The notes under the pieces were generated by a model. The model made no database searches and had not been told where the DNA came from. It saw nothing but the letters and a program-made list of their open reading frames with translations. A stretch of DNA of 64,000 bases from Paludibacteraceae bacterium (GTDB lineage: Bacteria; Bacteroidota; Bacteroidia; Bacteroidales; Paludibacteraceae). Where the stretch lies: the NCBI GenBank assembly GCA_017556705.1, contig JAFYMG010000014.1, positions 62,001-126,000 on the forward strand. Direction: 5' to 3'. Positions within the stretch are counted from its first letter, which is position 1. Each line of letters opens with the position of its first letter. The position numbers and the translations under genes were made by a program. Of this stretch, positions 57,503 to 64,000 are shown piece by piece.

Positions 57503-58636
57503 ATGCGGATTGTAGTATTGGGTACAGCGTGGCCTTATAGAGGCGGATTGGCGGCGTTCAATGAACGTTTGGCTCGGCAGTTTGTGGCGGAGGGTCACGA
57601 GGTGGAGGTGGTGACATTTACGTTGCAATACCCTAGTTTTCTCTTTCCAGGTAAGACACAGTATAGCAACGAGAAAGCTCCCGAGGGTTTGAAGATAGTG
57701 CGCGAGATAAATTCGTGCAATCCATTGAGTTGGATGAAAGTAGGTAAGCGTTTGCAGAAAGAGGCACCAGACCTGCTGATTAGTTGCTATTGGATGGCAT
57801 TCTTTGCTCCATGTTACGGAGTGATTCAAAGCATCGTAAAACGCAATGGTAGGACAAAGTGTATCGGATTGGTACACAATATGATACCGCATGAACCAAG
57901 CATGTTAGACAACTGTTTGGCACCATTCTATGTGAAGAAAACCGATGGTTTTGTGGCATTGTCGGATAGTGTGGTACAGGATGTAGCATTGTTGGATAAG
58001 GATCAGAAACCGAAGACTTTCTCGCCTCATCCTGTGTATGACCACTATGGCGAGCAGATGGGCAAGGCAGAGGCATGTGCGGCATTGGGATTGGATGAGG
58101 AGAAACGATATATGCTTTTCTTTGGATTGGTACGTGCCTACAAGGGATTGGATTGGCTGTTGGATGCGTTTGGAAAAGTGAAGAATGAGCTGGATGATTT
58201 GCAGTTGATTGTAGCGGGTGAGTTTTATGAAGATGAGGAGAAATACCGCAAGCAGATAGTTGATAATGGATTGACAGATAGAGTGGTTGTGAGGAATGAG
58301 TTTGTGGCGGATGCAGATTTGCGTAAGTATTTCGGAGCAGCAGATTTGATCGTACAACCATATAAGACCGCCACGCAAAGCGGTGTGACGCAAGTGGCGT
58401 TTCATTTCGAAAAACCATGTTTGGTGACTAATGTGGGTGGATTGGGTGAGATTATTCATGACGGCAAGATGGGTTATGCTGTAGCGCCTCAGGTGGATGC
58501 GATAGCAGCGGCGTTAAGAGACTATTACCATCATGATAGGCAAGCGGTGTTCACGGAGTATCTGATTAAGGAAAAGAAGAAGTATGAGTGGGGTAGAATG
58601 ACGGAGGTTATTCTTGGATTAAGGTTTAATGTTTAA
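57503..58636 (+). CDS. Family 4 glycosyltransferase
   Basis: 377 residues, GT-B fold: N-terminal GTAWPYRGGLAAFNERLA, donor-domain FFGLVRAYKGLDWLL, and QPYKTATQSGVTQVAFHFEKP, the GT4 E-x7-E-type region. It transfers a sugar from a nucleotide donor in envelope or exopolysaccharide synthesis; specificity is unknown. The last residues and stop (LRFNV) are encoded by a 7-bp TTAAGGT array. The rpe gene starts 21 nt later. Confidence 0.92.
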   Translation: MRIVVLGTAWPYRGGLAAFNERLARQFVAEGHEVEVVTFTLQYPSFLFPGKTQYSNEKAPEGLKIVREINSCNPLSWMKVGKRLQKEAPDLLISCYWMAFFAPCYGVIQSIVKRNGRTKCIGLVHNMIPHEPSMLDNCLAPFYVKKTDGFVALSDSVVQDVALLDKDQKPKTFSPHPVYDHYGEQMGKAEACAALGLDEEKRYMLFFGLVRAYKGLDWLLDAFGKVKNELDDLQLIVAGEFYEDEEKYRKQIVDNGLTDRVVVRNEFVADADLRKYFGAADLIVQPYKTATQSGVTQVAFHFEKPCLVTNVGGLGEIIHDGKMGYAVAPQVDAIAAALRDYYHHDRQAVFTEYLIKEKKKYEWGRMTEVILGLRFNV

Positions 58637-58646
58637 GGTTTAAAGG
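58619..58646 (+). repeat. 7-bp array at the GT4 stop codon
   Basis: TTAAGGT TTAATGT, then TTAAGGT TTAAAGG. The stop TAA (58634-58636) lies in the third unit. Confidence 0.85.
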
Positions 58647-58657
58647 CAATAGTATAT

Positions 58658-59305
58658 ATGCGAGCAATTTCTCCTTCTCTTTTGGCAGCGGATTTTGGAA
58701 ATCTGCAGCGCGAGTGCGAAATGATCAATGCGAGTAGTGCGGAGTATCTGCACATAGATGTGATGGATGGCGTGTTTGTGCCGAACATCTCGTTTGGTTT
58801 TCCGATTATGGAAGCATGTAAGAAGCATTGTCAAAAACCTTTGGATGTGCATTTAATGATCACACAACCAGAGAAATATGTAGAGCGTTTTTGTGATGCT
58901 GGAGCTTGGAGCGTGGGCTTTCATATCGAGGCGGTGGATGATCCGATGCCTGCGATAGAGTTGATCCGCAAGAAAGGTGTGCGCACATGCTTGACGATTA
59001 ATCCGAAGACGGATATTCATAGTTTAGATCCTTATTTGGGCGAGGTGGATATGGTTCTCTTGATGTCGGTGCAAGCAGGATATGGAGGACAAGGATTTAT
59101 CTCAGAATCGTTGGATAGACTACGCTATTTGCGTGAGACAATTGATGCGCGCGGCTTGAAAACATGGATAGAGGTGGATGGTGGTGTGAATGCTAAGTGG
59201 GCACCTGAGCTATGGAAAGCGGGAGCAGATATATTGGTGGCAGGTAGTGCGGTGTTCAAAGCCAGTGATCCGATTGCTACAATCGACGAATTGAAGCAGG
59301 AATGA
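58658..59305 (+). CDS. rpe: Ribulose-phosphate 3-epimerase
   Basis: 215 residues, TIM barrel: ISPSLLAADFGNLQREC, HIDVMDGVFVPNISFG (metal His and Asp), VHLMITQP, MSVQAGYGGQGFI, EVDGGVN. It interconverts ribulose-5-phosphate and xylulose-5-phosphate in the pentose phosphate path. comEC overlaps its stop by ATGA. Confidence 0.96.
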   Translation: MRAISPSLLAADFGNLQRECEMINASSAEYLHIDVMDGVFVPNISFGFPIMEACKKHCQKPLDVHLMITQPEKYVERFCDAGAWSVGFHIEAVDDPMPAIELIRKKGVRTCLTINPKTDIHSLDPYLGEVDMVLLMSVQAGYGGQGFISESLDRLRYLRETIDARGLKTWIEVDGGVNAKWAPELWKAGADILVAGSAVFKASDPIATIDELKQE

Positions 59306-60717
59306 GATGGATAGCAGCACATACATGGCTGCTATTCTTATTATTGATAGTGGCAGTAGTGTGGGTGAGCGCCTTCATGGGCAAGCCGCTTAACTTGTTG
59401 AAAGATACAGAGGTCGATTATCTGGGGCGTGATACTGTGTTGGCAATGCATTTGCTGGGAGAGGGACAAGAGCGAGCCAAGACGGTGCGCTATAAAGCAG
59501 AGGTGGATGGTGGCAGCCGAGTGTTGCTGTATTTGCAGAATGACAGCATGGCAATGCCCGTGATGGGTGATGTGCTGATGGTGCAGACGAAGGTGAGGAG
59601 AGGCGGACGATTGGGTGATTTTGATTACGGATTATATCTGCGGCGGCAAGGGATTGTCGGTACGTGTTGGGCGCATCGGGGAAACTGGCAGTGGATAGGT
59701 CATGAGCAGAAGACGGGAGTACGCGCCGTGGCAAGACAATGTCAATATCGCTTGCATGAGCAGTATAAGAAGATGGGGATTGATGGTAAGGAATTGGGGA
59801 TTGTATCTGCCTTGACATTGGGTTATCGTGAAGATCTAGACAAGGATGTGCAGCGTGCTTTCTCTGCTTCGGGAGCGATGCATGTGTTAGCCGTCAGCGG
59901 ATTGCATACGGGTATTGTATGGGGAATCGTGATTTGGTTACTGACTTTAGGAGGTTGGTGCAAACCGCTATGGGAGGAGAAGGGCAAACGTTGGGTGCTC
60001 AGCATGACTGCGGTCGTGTTGATATGGGGATATGCTTTTGTGACGGGATTGAGTCCATCGGTGATGCGTAGTGCATTGATGTTGTCGTTTTGGTCATTGA
60101 GTGGGTTGCTCGAGCAGCATACTTCGCGTTGGAACCCATTGTTGGCTGCTGCGGTGGTGATATTGCTGATTAATCCGTTGGCGTTGTGGAGCGTGAGTTT
60201 TCAACTCAGTTTTGCTGCGGTAATTGGTATCATGTGGGTTGGCAATAAGATGCAGCATATGATAGTTTTGCGCGGAAGGGTGTGGCAAAATATAGGTAGT
60301 CTCATGATGATGTCTATTGCCGCGCAGATGGCGACGATGCCGTTGACGTTGCATTATTTTGGTCAGACGAGTAATTATTTTGCATTGACCAATCTGCTGG
60401 TGATACCGATGGCTGGGGTGATATTGTTGTTGGGTTTTGGCACATTGGCGCTATCGTGGTGCGTGGTTGGTGAATGGCTAGGAGTGGCGACCAAATGGTG
60501 CACTTGGTTGTTGCGTGAGGTGGTAGAGTGGGTGGATAGTTTGCCGTATGCTACAACACAAATGAGTTTATCGGAATGGGGCGTGATAGGATTGTATGGT
60601 GCCTTGGTGTGTGGAGTGTTAATGATGAGTGGTAAGAAGATGCGCTGGTGGTGGCTGGTAGGAGTGGTGATATGTTTGTTGGGAGTGTTGATCGTTGAGA
60701 TATATGGAAGTGTATAG
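59302..60717 (+). CDS. ComEC/Rec2-type competence membrane protein, short form
   Basis: 471 residues. An N-terminal membrane segment, an OB-like soluble region, then the Competence domain with SGAMHVLAVSGLHTGIV and SPSVMRSALM and about eight membrane helices. The C-terminal beta-lactamase-fold domain of long ComEC proteins is absent; the protein ends after the membrane part. ComEC forms the inner-membrane DNA channel in natural transformation. The start overlaps rpe and its end overlaps the xseA start by 14 nt. A ComEA-like gene lies two genes on, which strengthens the call. Confidence 0.88.
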   Translation: MRWIAAHTWLLFLLLIVAVVWVSAFMGKPLNLLKDTEVDYLGRDTVLAMHLLGEGQERAKTVRYKAEVDGGSRVLLYLQNDSMAMPVMGDVLMVQTKVRRGGRLGDFDYGLYLRRQGIVGTCWAHRGNWQWIGHEQKTGVRAVARQCQYRLHEQYKKMGIDGKELGIVSALTLGYREDLDKDVQRAFSASGAMHVLAVSGLHTGIVWGIVIWLLTLGGWCKPLWEEKGKRWVLSMTAVVLIWGYAFVTGLSPSVMRSALMLSFWSLSGLLEQHTSRWNPLLAAAVVILLINPLALWSVSFQLSFAAVIGIMWVGNKMQHMIVLRGRVWQNIGSLMMMSIAAQMATMPLTLHYFGQTSNYFALTNLLVIPMAGVILLLGFGTLALSWCVVGEWLGVATKWCTWLLREVVEWVDSLPYATTQMSLSEWGVIGLYGALVCGVLMMSGKKMRWWWLVGVVICLLGVLIVEIYGSV

Positions 60718-61858
60718 TCTAACAGAATTATGTGATTGGCTTCAGGATATCGTAGAAAACGAGATGCCTGATCGCTATTGGGTACGTGCGGAGATAGCCT
60801 CAATGAGCGTGCGTGGTCATTGCTATATGGAGTTGGTAGAGAAGGCCGAGAATGGTATTTTATCTGCCAAGGTACGTGCGACCTGTTGGAGCAATGTGTA
60901 TGGCATGTTGTCGGCATATTTTGCCCAAGAGACGGGACAAGCGTTGCATGTGGGTATGCAGGTGCTATTGGAGGTGAGTGTGACGTTTCATGCGGTGTAT
61001 GGATTGAGCTTGAATATTTGGAATATTGATCCAAGTTACACTCTAGGCGGATTGGCCAAGCAGCGACAAATAACGATCCAACAGTTGACAGAGGATGGGG
61101 TGATGGATTTGCAGAAGGCCTTGGAATTACCTAGTCTAGTGCGAAGAGTGGCTGTGGTATCATCGGCAGATGCTGCGGGCTATGGTGATTTTTGCGATCA
61201 ATTGCAACATAATCGATTTGGGTTTGTATTTCATACCCAGCTATATCCTGCTGTGATGCAGGGTGATATGGCTGCCCGTAGTGTGGTGCAATCCTTAGGG
61301 GCTATTGCGGAGCAAGCAGAGGAATGGGATGTGGTGGTGATTATCCGCGGTGGAGGTGCGAGCACGGATCTGAGTTGCTTCGACGACTATAATCTGGCGA
61401 GCCATTGTGCACAATTCCTATTGCCTATAGTGGCGGGTATTGGTCATACGCGGGATGTGAGTGTGGTGGATATGGTGGTACATACAAGTGTGAAAACACC
61501 TACTGCTGCTGCGGAGTGGCTAATCGAACGTGTAGCAGTGCAGGTGGACAGAGTGGGGGAACTGGTGTTACGTTTGCAACGGGCTGTTCGAGGCGCTGTG
61601 AATGGCGAGAAGAATCGTTTGTCGTATTATCAACAACGTTTATCTGGAGCGGTGTATCAGGCGGTGGCAAAGGAGAAGAGCAAACTGGTTTTGTGGGATA
61701 AAACGATTGATTTACACTCGCCAGAGCGAATCTATAAGATGGGATATAGTTTGACTACAGTGAATGGCAAAGTGCTTCGCTATCAAGCAGATGTACAAGC
61801 GGGTGATGTGCTGAAAACGCATTTGCAAGATGGGGTAGTGACTTCGATAGTAGAATGA
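60704..61858 (+). CDS. xseA: Exodeoxyribonuclease VII large subunit
   Basis: 384 residues from MEVYSLTELCDWL; an upstream TTG is in frame but less likely. N-terminal OB domain (YWVRAEIASMSVRGHCYMEL) then the catalytic region RVAVVSSADAAGYGDF, VVIIRGGGASTDLSCFDDYNLA and GIGHTRDVSVVDMVVHTSVKTPTAAAE. The coiled-coil tail is shorter than in E. coli (456 residues). ExoVII degrades single-stranded DNA. No xseB follows; the next gene is ComEA-like and overlaps by 4 nt. Confidence 0.94.
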   Translation: MEVYSLTELCDWLQDIVENEMPDRYWVRAEIASMSVRGHCYMELVEKAENGILSAKVRATCWSNVYGMLSAYFAQETGQALHVGMQVLLEVSVTFHAVYGLSLNIWNIDPSYTLGGLAKQRQITIQQLTEDGVMDLQKALELPSLVRRVAVVSSADAAGYGDFCDQLQHNRFGFVFHTQLYPAVMQGDMAARSVVQSLGAIAEQAEEWDVVVIIRGGGASTDLSCFDDYNLASHCAQFLLPIVAGIGHTRDVSVVDMVVHTSVKTPTAAAEWLIERVAVQVDRVGELVLRLQRAVRGAVNGEKNRLSYYQQRLSGAVYQAVAKEKSKLVLWDKTIDLHSPERIYKMGYSLTTVNGKVLRYQADVQAGDVLKTHLQDGVVTSIVE

Positions 61859-62778
61859 AGAAACAACGCAAGATAGTATTTCTTTTGACTGCTGAGCAGT
61901 GGATTGGTATGGCGATACTGGTGATTTTGATCATCGGTACGCTGATCATGGTGAAGCATTATAAACCGAAGAAGGAGATAACTTTGACATGGACCAATGA
62001 CTCGGTGCAGAGCGAGTTTGTTGAATACCAATCGCAGCAGGATAGCATCCGCAAAGTACTGTGGAAGAAAAAGTATAAGCGTGATACGATAGCGATTTGT
62101 ATGCACGAGTTTGATCCGAATACGGCCGATAGCAGCACGTTGGTGCACCTTGGATTGAAGCCTTGGCAGGCAAAGAATATGCTCAAATACCGTGCGGCGG
62201 GAGGTAAGTATCGCAAAGCGGAGGATATGCGAAAGTTGTATGGTATGACGGATAGTATGTATCGTGCTTTGGAGCCTTACATACGCATTGCGGTGGTAGA
62301 TACGGTGGATAGTGTGACGGTAGATACCATGCGTGTGGATTCATTGCCTCGTTGGAAGAGCGAGAAAAGAGATACGATTTTGAATATCCGTACGGCAGAT
62401 ACGACGGAACTGAAGATGATCCGTGGCATTGGCTCGTATCGTGCACGCCAGGTTGTTCGTTATCGTGAGCAGTTGGGTGGGTTTGTGTGTGTGGAGCAGG
62501 TGCTAGAAGTAAAAGGAATGGAGCAAGTGGCGGATAGTGTGCTGAAGAATTTTGTGTTGGATAGTGTGGTGGTTAATCCGATGAATATCAATAAGGTGGG
62601 TGTGCAGCGATTGTCAAAGCACCCTTATCTTCGTTTTGAACAAGCAAAAGCAATATACGAACTAAGACGCAAGTATGTGCGATTAGATTCTATCGAACAA
62701 CTATATGAGTTAGATTGTCTATCTGAAGAGGCAATCCAAAAAATAACTCCCTATTTAAATTTTGATAAAAATAATTAA
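61855..62778 (+). CDS. ComEA-like helix-hairpin-helix protein
   Basis: 307 residues. One N-terminal membrane anchor (about 15-33), then three helix-hairpin-helix units: FDPNTADSSTLVHLGLKPWQAKNML, IRTADTTELKMIRGIGSYRARQVV and a weaker one near the end (INKVGVQRLSKHPYLRFEQAKAI). This is the ComEA/HHH layout of Bacteroidetes: a periplasmic DNA-binding protein anchored in the inner membrane. Position after comEC and xseA supports a DNA-uptake role, though the proteins could serve general DNA processing. Confidence 0.85.
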   Translation: MKKQRKIVFLLTAEQWIGMAILVILIIGTLIMVKHYKPKKEITLTWTNDSVQSEFVEYQSQQDSIRKVLWKKKYKRDTIAICMHEFDPNTADSSTLVHLGLKPWQAKNMLKYRAAGGKYRKAEDMRKLYGMTDSMYRALEPYIRIAVVDTVDSVTVDTMRVDSLPRWKSEKRDTILNIRTADTTELKMIRGIGSYRARQVVRYREQLGGFVCVEQVLEVKGMEQVADSVLKNFVLDSVVVNPMNINKVGVQRLSKHPYLRFEQAKAIYELRRKYVRLDSIEQLYELDCLSEEAIQKITPYLNFDKNN

Positions 62779-62789
62779 AAAACATCTCT

Positions 62790-62806
62790 TTGGCACGGTA
62801 TTTGTA
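62790..62806 (+). promoter_or_regulatory. Sigma-54-like promoter before the response regulator
   Basis: TTGGCACG (62790-62797), four bases, then TTGTA (62802-62806) fit the sigma-54 -24/-12 pattern TTGGCACG-N4-TTGCW with one mismatch. No TAnnTTTG box lies in the 50 bp between the upstream stop and the gene. Confidence 0.6.
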
Positions 62807-62827
62807 TTGTAATATGTGTAAACAAAT

Positions 62828-63514
62828 ATGATTATGCGTATACAAACAAATATATTATTGGTTGAAGATGATGCGAATCTGAGTGCTGTTCTGGCTGATT
62901 ATCTGCATAGTAAAGATTATATAGTGGAGAAGTCGAATAATGGTGCAGAGGCATGGGATTTGATACAGATTAAGCATTATGATTTGGTAATTAGCGATAT
63001 CATGATGCCAAAGATGAATGGTTATGAGCTTCTAAAGTTGATTCGTCAGAGATATGATAAATTACCCGTTGTCATGCTGAGCGCCAAAACGGATCGTGAT
63101 GATATTATTCGTGCTTATGACTTGGGTTGCGATGATTATGTGACGAAGCCTTTCTCAATGGATATTTTGATATGTAAGATAGAGGCTATTGTACGCCGAT
63201 GTCGTGTGTCTTCCGACTCGGAGCAGACGGAGTGGCAATTGGGTGAATTGGTGTTTGACTCTGTGCGTCAGCAATTGGGTAGTAAACACCTTAGTACGCG
63301 TGAAAACGATCTGCTGAAGATGTTGTGCCAAAGCATGAATAATCTGGTGGAGCGTAATCGTATCTTGATGAGTATATGGGGTGAAGATACCTATTTCAAT
63401 GCGCGTTCGTTGAGTGTGTATGTGAATCATTTGCGTAATTATTTGGGCGAGAATAGCCCAATGCGTATCATGAGTGTGCATGGCAAGGGATACAAGCTAG
63501 TAGATATGCATTAG
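62828..63514 (+). CDS. OmpR-family response regulator
   Basis: 228 residues (ATG two codons on is an alternative start). Receiver domain with ILLVEDD (acidic pair), phospho-acceptor Asp in LVISDIMMPKMNGYELL, Thr/Ser and Lys in VMLSAKTDRDD and VTKPFS, then a C-terminal winged-helix DNA-binding domain (RENDLLKMLCQSMNN, RSLSVYVNHLRNYLG). Resembles Bacteroides RprY by domain plan, but no sensor kinase gene adjoins. A sigma-54-like site precedes it and a terminator follows. Confidence 0.92.
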   Translation: MIMRIQTNILLVEDDANLSAVLADYLHSKDYIVEKSNNGAEAWDLIQIKHYDLVISDIMMPKMNGYELLKLIRQRYDKLPVVMLSAKTDRDDIIRAYDLGCDDYVTKPFSMDILICKIEAIVRRCRVSSDSEQTEWQLGELVFDSVRQQLGSKHLSTRENDLLKMLCQSMNNLVERNRILMSIWGEDTYFNARSLSVYVNHLRNYLGENSPMRIMSVHGKGYKLVDMH

Positions 63515-63574
63515 ATAGACAGACAACACAATAATCAATTGTGTTTAAAATAGTGTTTTTCATAATAACGAAGT

Positions 63575-63606
63575 GAGCGCGATGGGATATCGAGCTCCCT
63601 TTTTTT
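63575..63606 (+). terminator. Terminator after the response regulator
   Basis: GAGC-G-CGAT (63575-63583) pairs with ATCG-A-GCTC (63589-63597), then CCTTTTTTTT. Confidence 0.8.
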
Positions 63607-63636
63607 GTACACATTTACATATATATATTGAAAAAT

Positions 63637-63667
63637 TTGGTAAAATAAGAAAATAGTTGTATCTTTG
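63637..63667 (+). promoter_or_regulatory. Promoter for ansA
   Basis: TTG (63637-63639) and TATCTTTG (63660-63667), 20-nt spacing. Confidence 0.85.
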
Positions 63668-63692
63668 CAGACAAATTAATTGCATACGAGAT

Positions 63693-64000
63693 ATGAAAGT
63701 ATTGCTTCTTTTTACTGGCGGAACGATTTCGATGGTGCGTGATGCGAAATCAGGAGCATTGCATCCAGCGGATATGGCTACGTTTCAATCCTTTGTACCT
63801 GAGTTGTTTGTAGGCGATGTGGAGGTAGATATGTTGCCTTTTGATCCGCTATTAGATTCTTCGGATATCAATCCAGAAAATTGGTCGAAGATGGCGCATA
63901 TGGTATATGATAACTATGATAAATATGATGGATTTGTCATATTGCATGGTACCGATACAATGTCCTATTCTGCTTCCGCTTTGAGTTTTATGCTTCACAA
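63693..64000 (+). CDS. ansA: Type I L-asparaginase (3' end outside window)
   Basis: The visible 102 residues start MKVLLLFTGGTISMVRD, with the first catalytic Thr in GGTI, and contain the second catalytic motif VILHGTDTMSYSASAL (Thr-Asp). The DINPENWSKMAH segment fits cytoplasmic asparaginase I. It hydrolyses asparagine to aspartate and ammonia. The start codon lies about 18 nt after the predicted transcription start; the rest is beyond the window. Confidence 0.92.
   Translation, partial: MKVLLLFTGGTISMVRDAKSGALHPADMATFQSFVPELFVGDVEVDMLPFDPLLDSSDINPENWSKMAHMVYDNYDKYDGFVILHGTDTMSYSASALSFMLH

Overview
This 64-kb window comes from a gram-negative Bacteroidales-type chromosome; the genus cannot be fixed from sequence alone. 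The evidence is the Bacteroidetes promoter signature (TAnnTTTG at -7 with TTG at -33, exactly 20 nt apart in 17 of the 18 promoters listed), the Bat aerotolerance operon, an Rnf complex with RseC, an acyl-ornithine carbamoyltransferase arginine pathway, SusF-like starch modules, and FISUMP and carboxypeptidase-regulatory-like lipoproteins. No phage, conjugative element, transposase or CRISPR array was seen.

Layout. 1-4.2 kb: batB(partial)-C-D-E. 4.3-6.7 kb: metY-metX (homocysteine synthesis). 6.7-14.1 kb, minus strand: ftsK, a secreted caspase-like WG-repeat protein, a LolA-like protein and trxB. 14-19.5 kb: an EEP-family lipoprotein or secreted nuclease, a DUF6973-like lipoprotein, a patatin, two unrecognised small proteins and a small lipoprotein. 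19.6-25.7 kb: rseC-rnfBCDGEA. 25.8-28.4 kb: a YfhO-like membrane protein. 28.4-41.5 kb: arginine synthesis (GNAT-argG fusion, argC, argD, argF', then a 4.5-kb accessory segment, then argB, argE, argH). The accessory segment holds a structured RNA candidate, a collagen-like surface lipoprotein and a P-loop protein. 41.5-44.7 kb: a secreted fibronectin-like protein and a GT2 glycosyltransferase. 44.8-50.8 kb, minus strand: ispG, a KdsC-like phosphatase, ispD, a cytidylyltransferase/CobD-like fusion, an ornithine-cyclodeaminase homologue and licD, which together look like a cytidylyl-activated envelope decoration route. 51 kb: tRNA-Phe and tRNA-Lys. 51.5-57.3 kb: trmO, a modular alpha-amylase, glyS. 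57.5-64 kb: GT4, rpe, comEC, xseA, a ComEA-like protein, an OmpR-type regulator behind a sigma-54-like site, and the start of ansA.

The most unusual content is between and inside the genes. Two classes of repetitive DNA recur. (1) A modular multi-hairpin element: short stem-loops separated by TGTTAGAYC or TGTAGATC in the left arm and by the reverse complement in the right arm. It lies between rnfE and rnfA, argC and argD, and argB and argE, and also sits in frame inside ispG and, eroded, inside the YfhO-like gene. (2) Short tandem arrays with strict periods of 7, 9, 10 or 11 bp, each with its own consensus, clustered at the 3' ends of genes and often supplying the stop codon. Period-7 arrays also lie in frame inside metX, ispD and the YfhO-like gene. 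In metX and the YfhO-like gene the unit that departs from consensus is the one where the consensus would make an in-frame stop. Between argF' and the accessory genes three conserved 20-bp heads lie exactly 116 bp apart, each followed by different 11-bp arrays. I regard this repeat system as the best candidate for undescribed biology here.

Protein-level points: GNAT-ArgG fusion; ArgF' with Ser at the position that sets succinyl versus acetyl specificity; the nucleotidyltransferase/CobD-like fusion beside licD; and the caspase-like gene between ftsK and lolA. All functional calls are from reading sequence and remembered family features; no database search was run.
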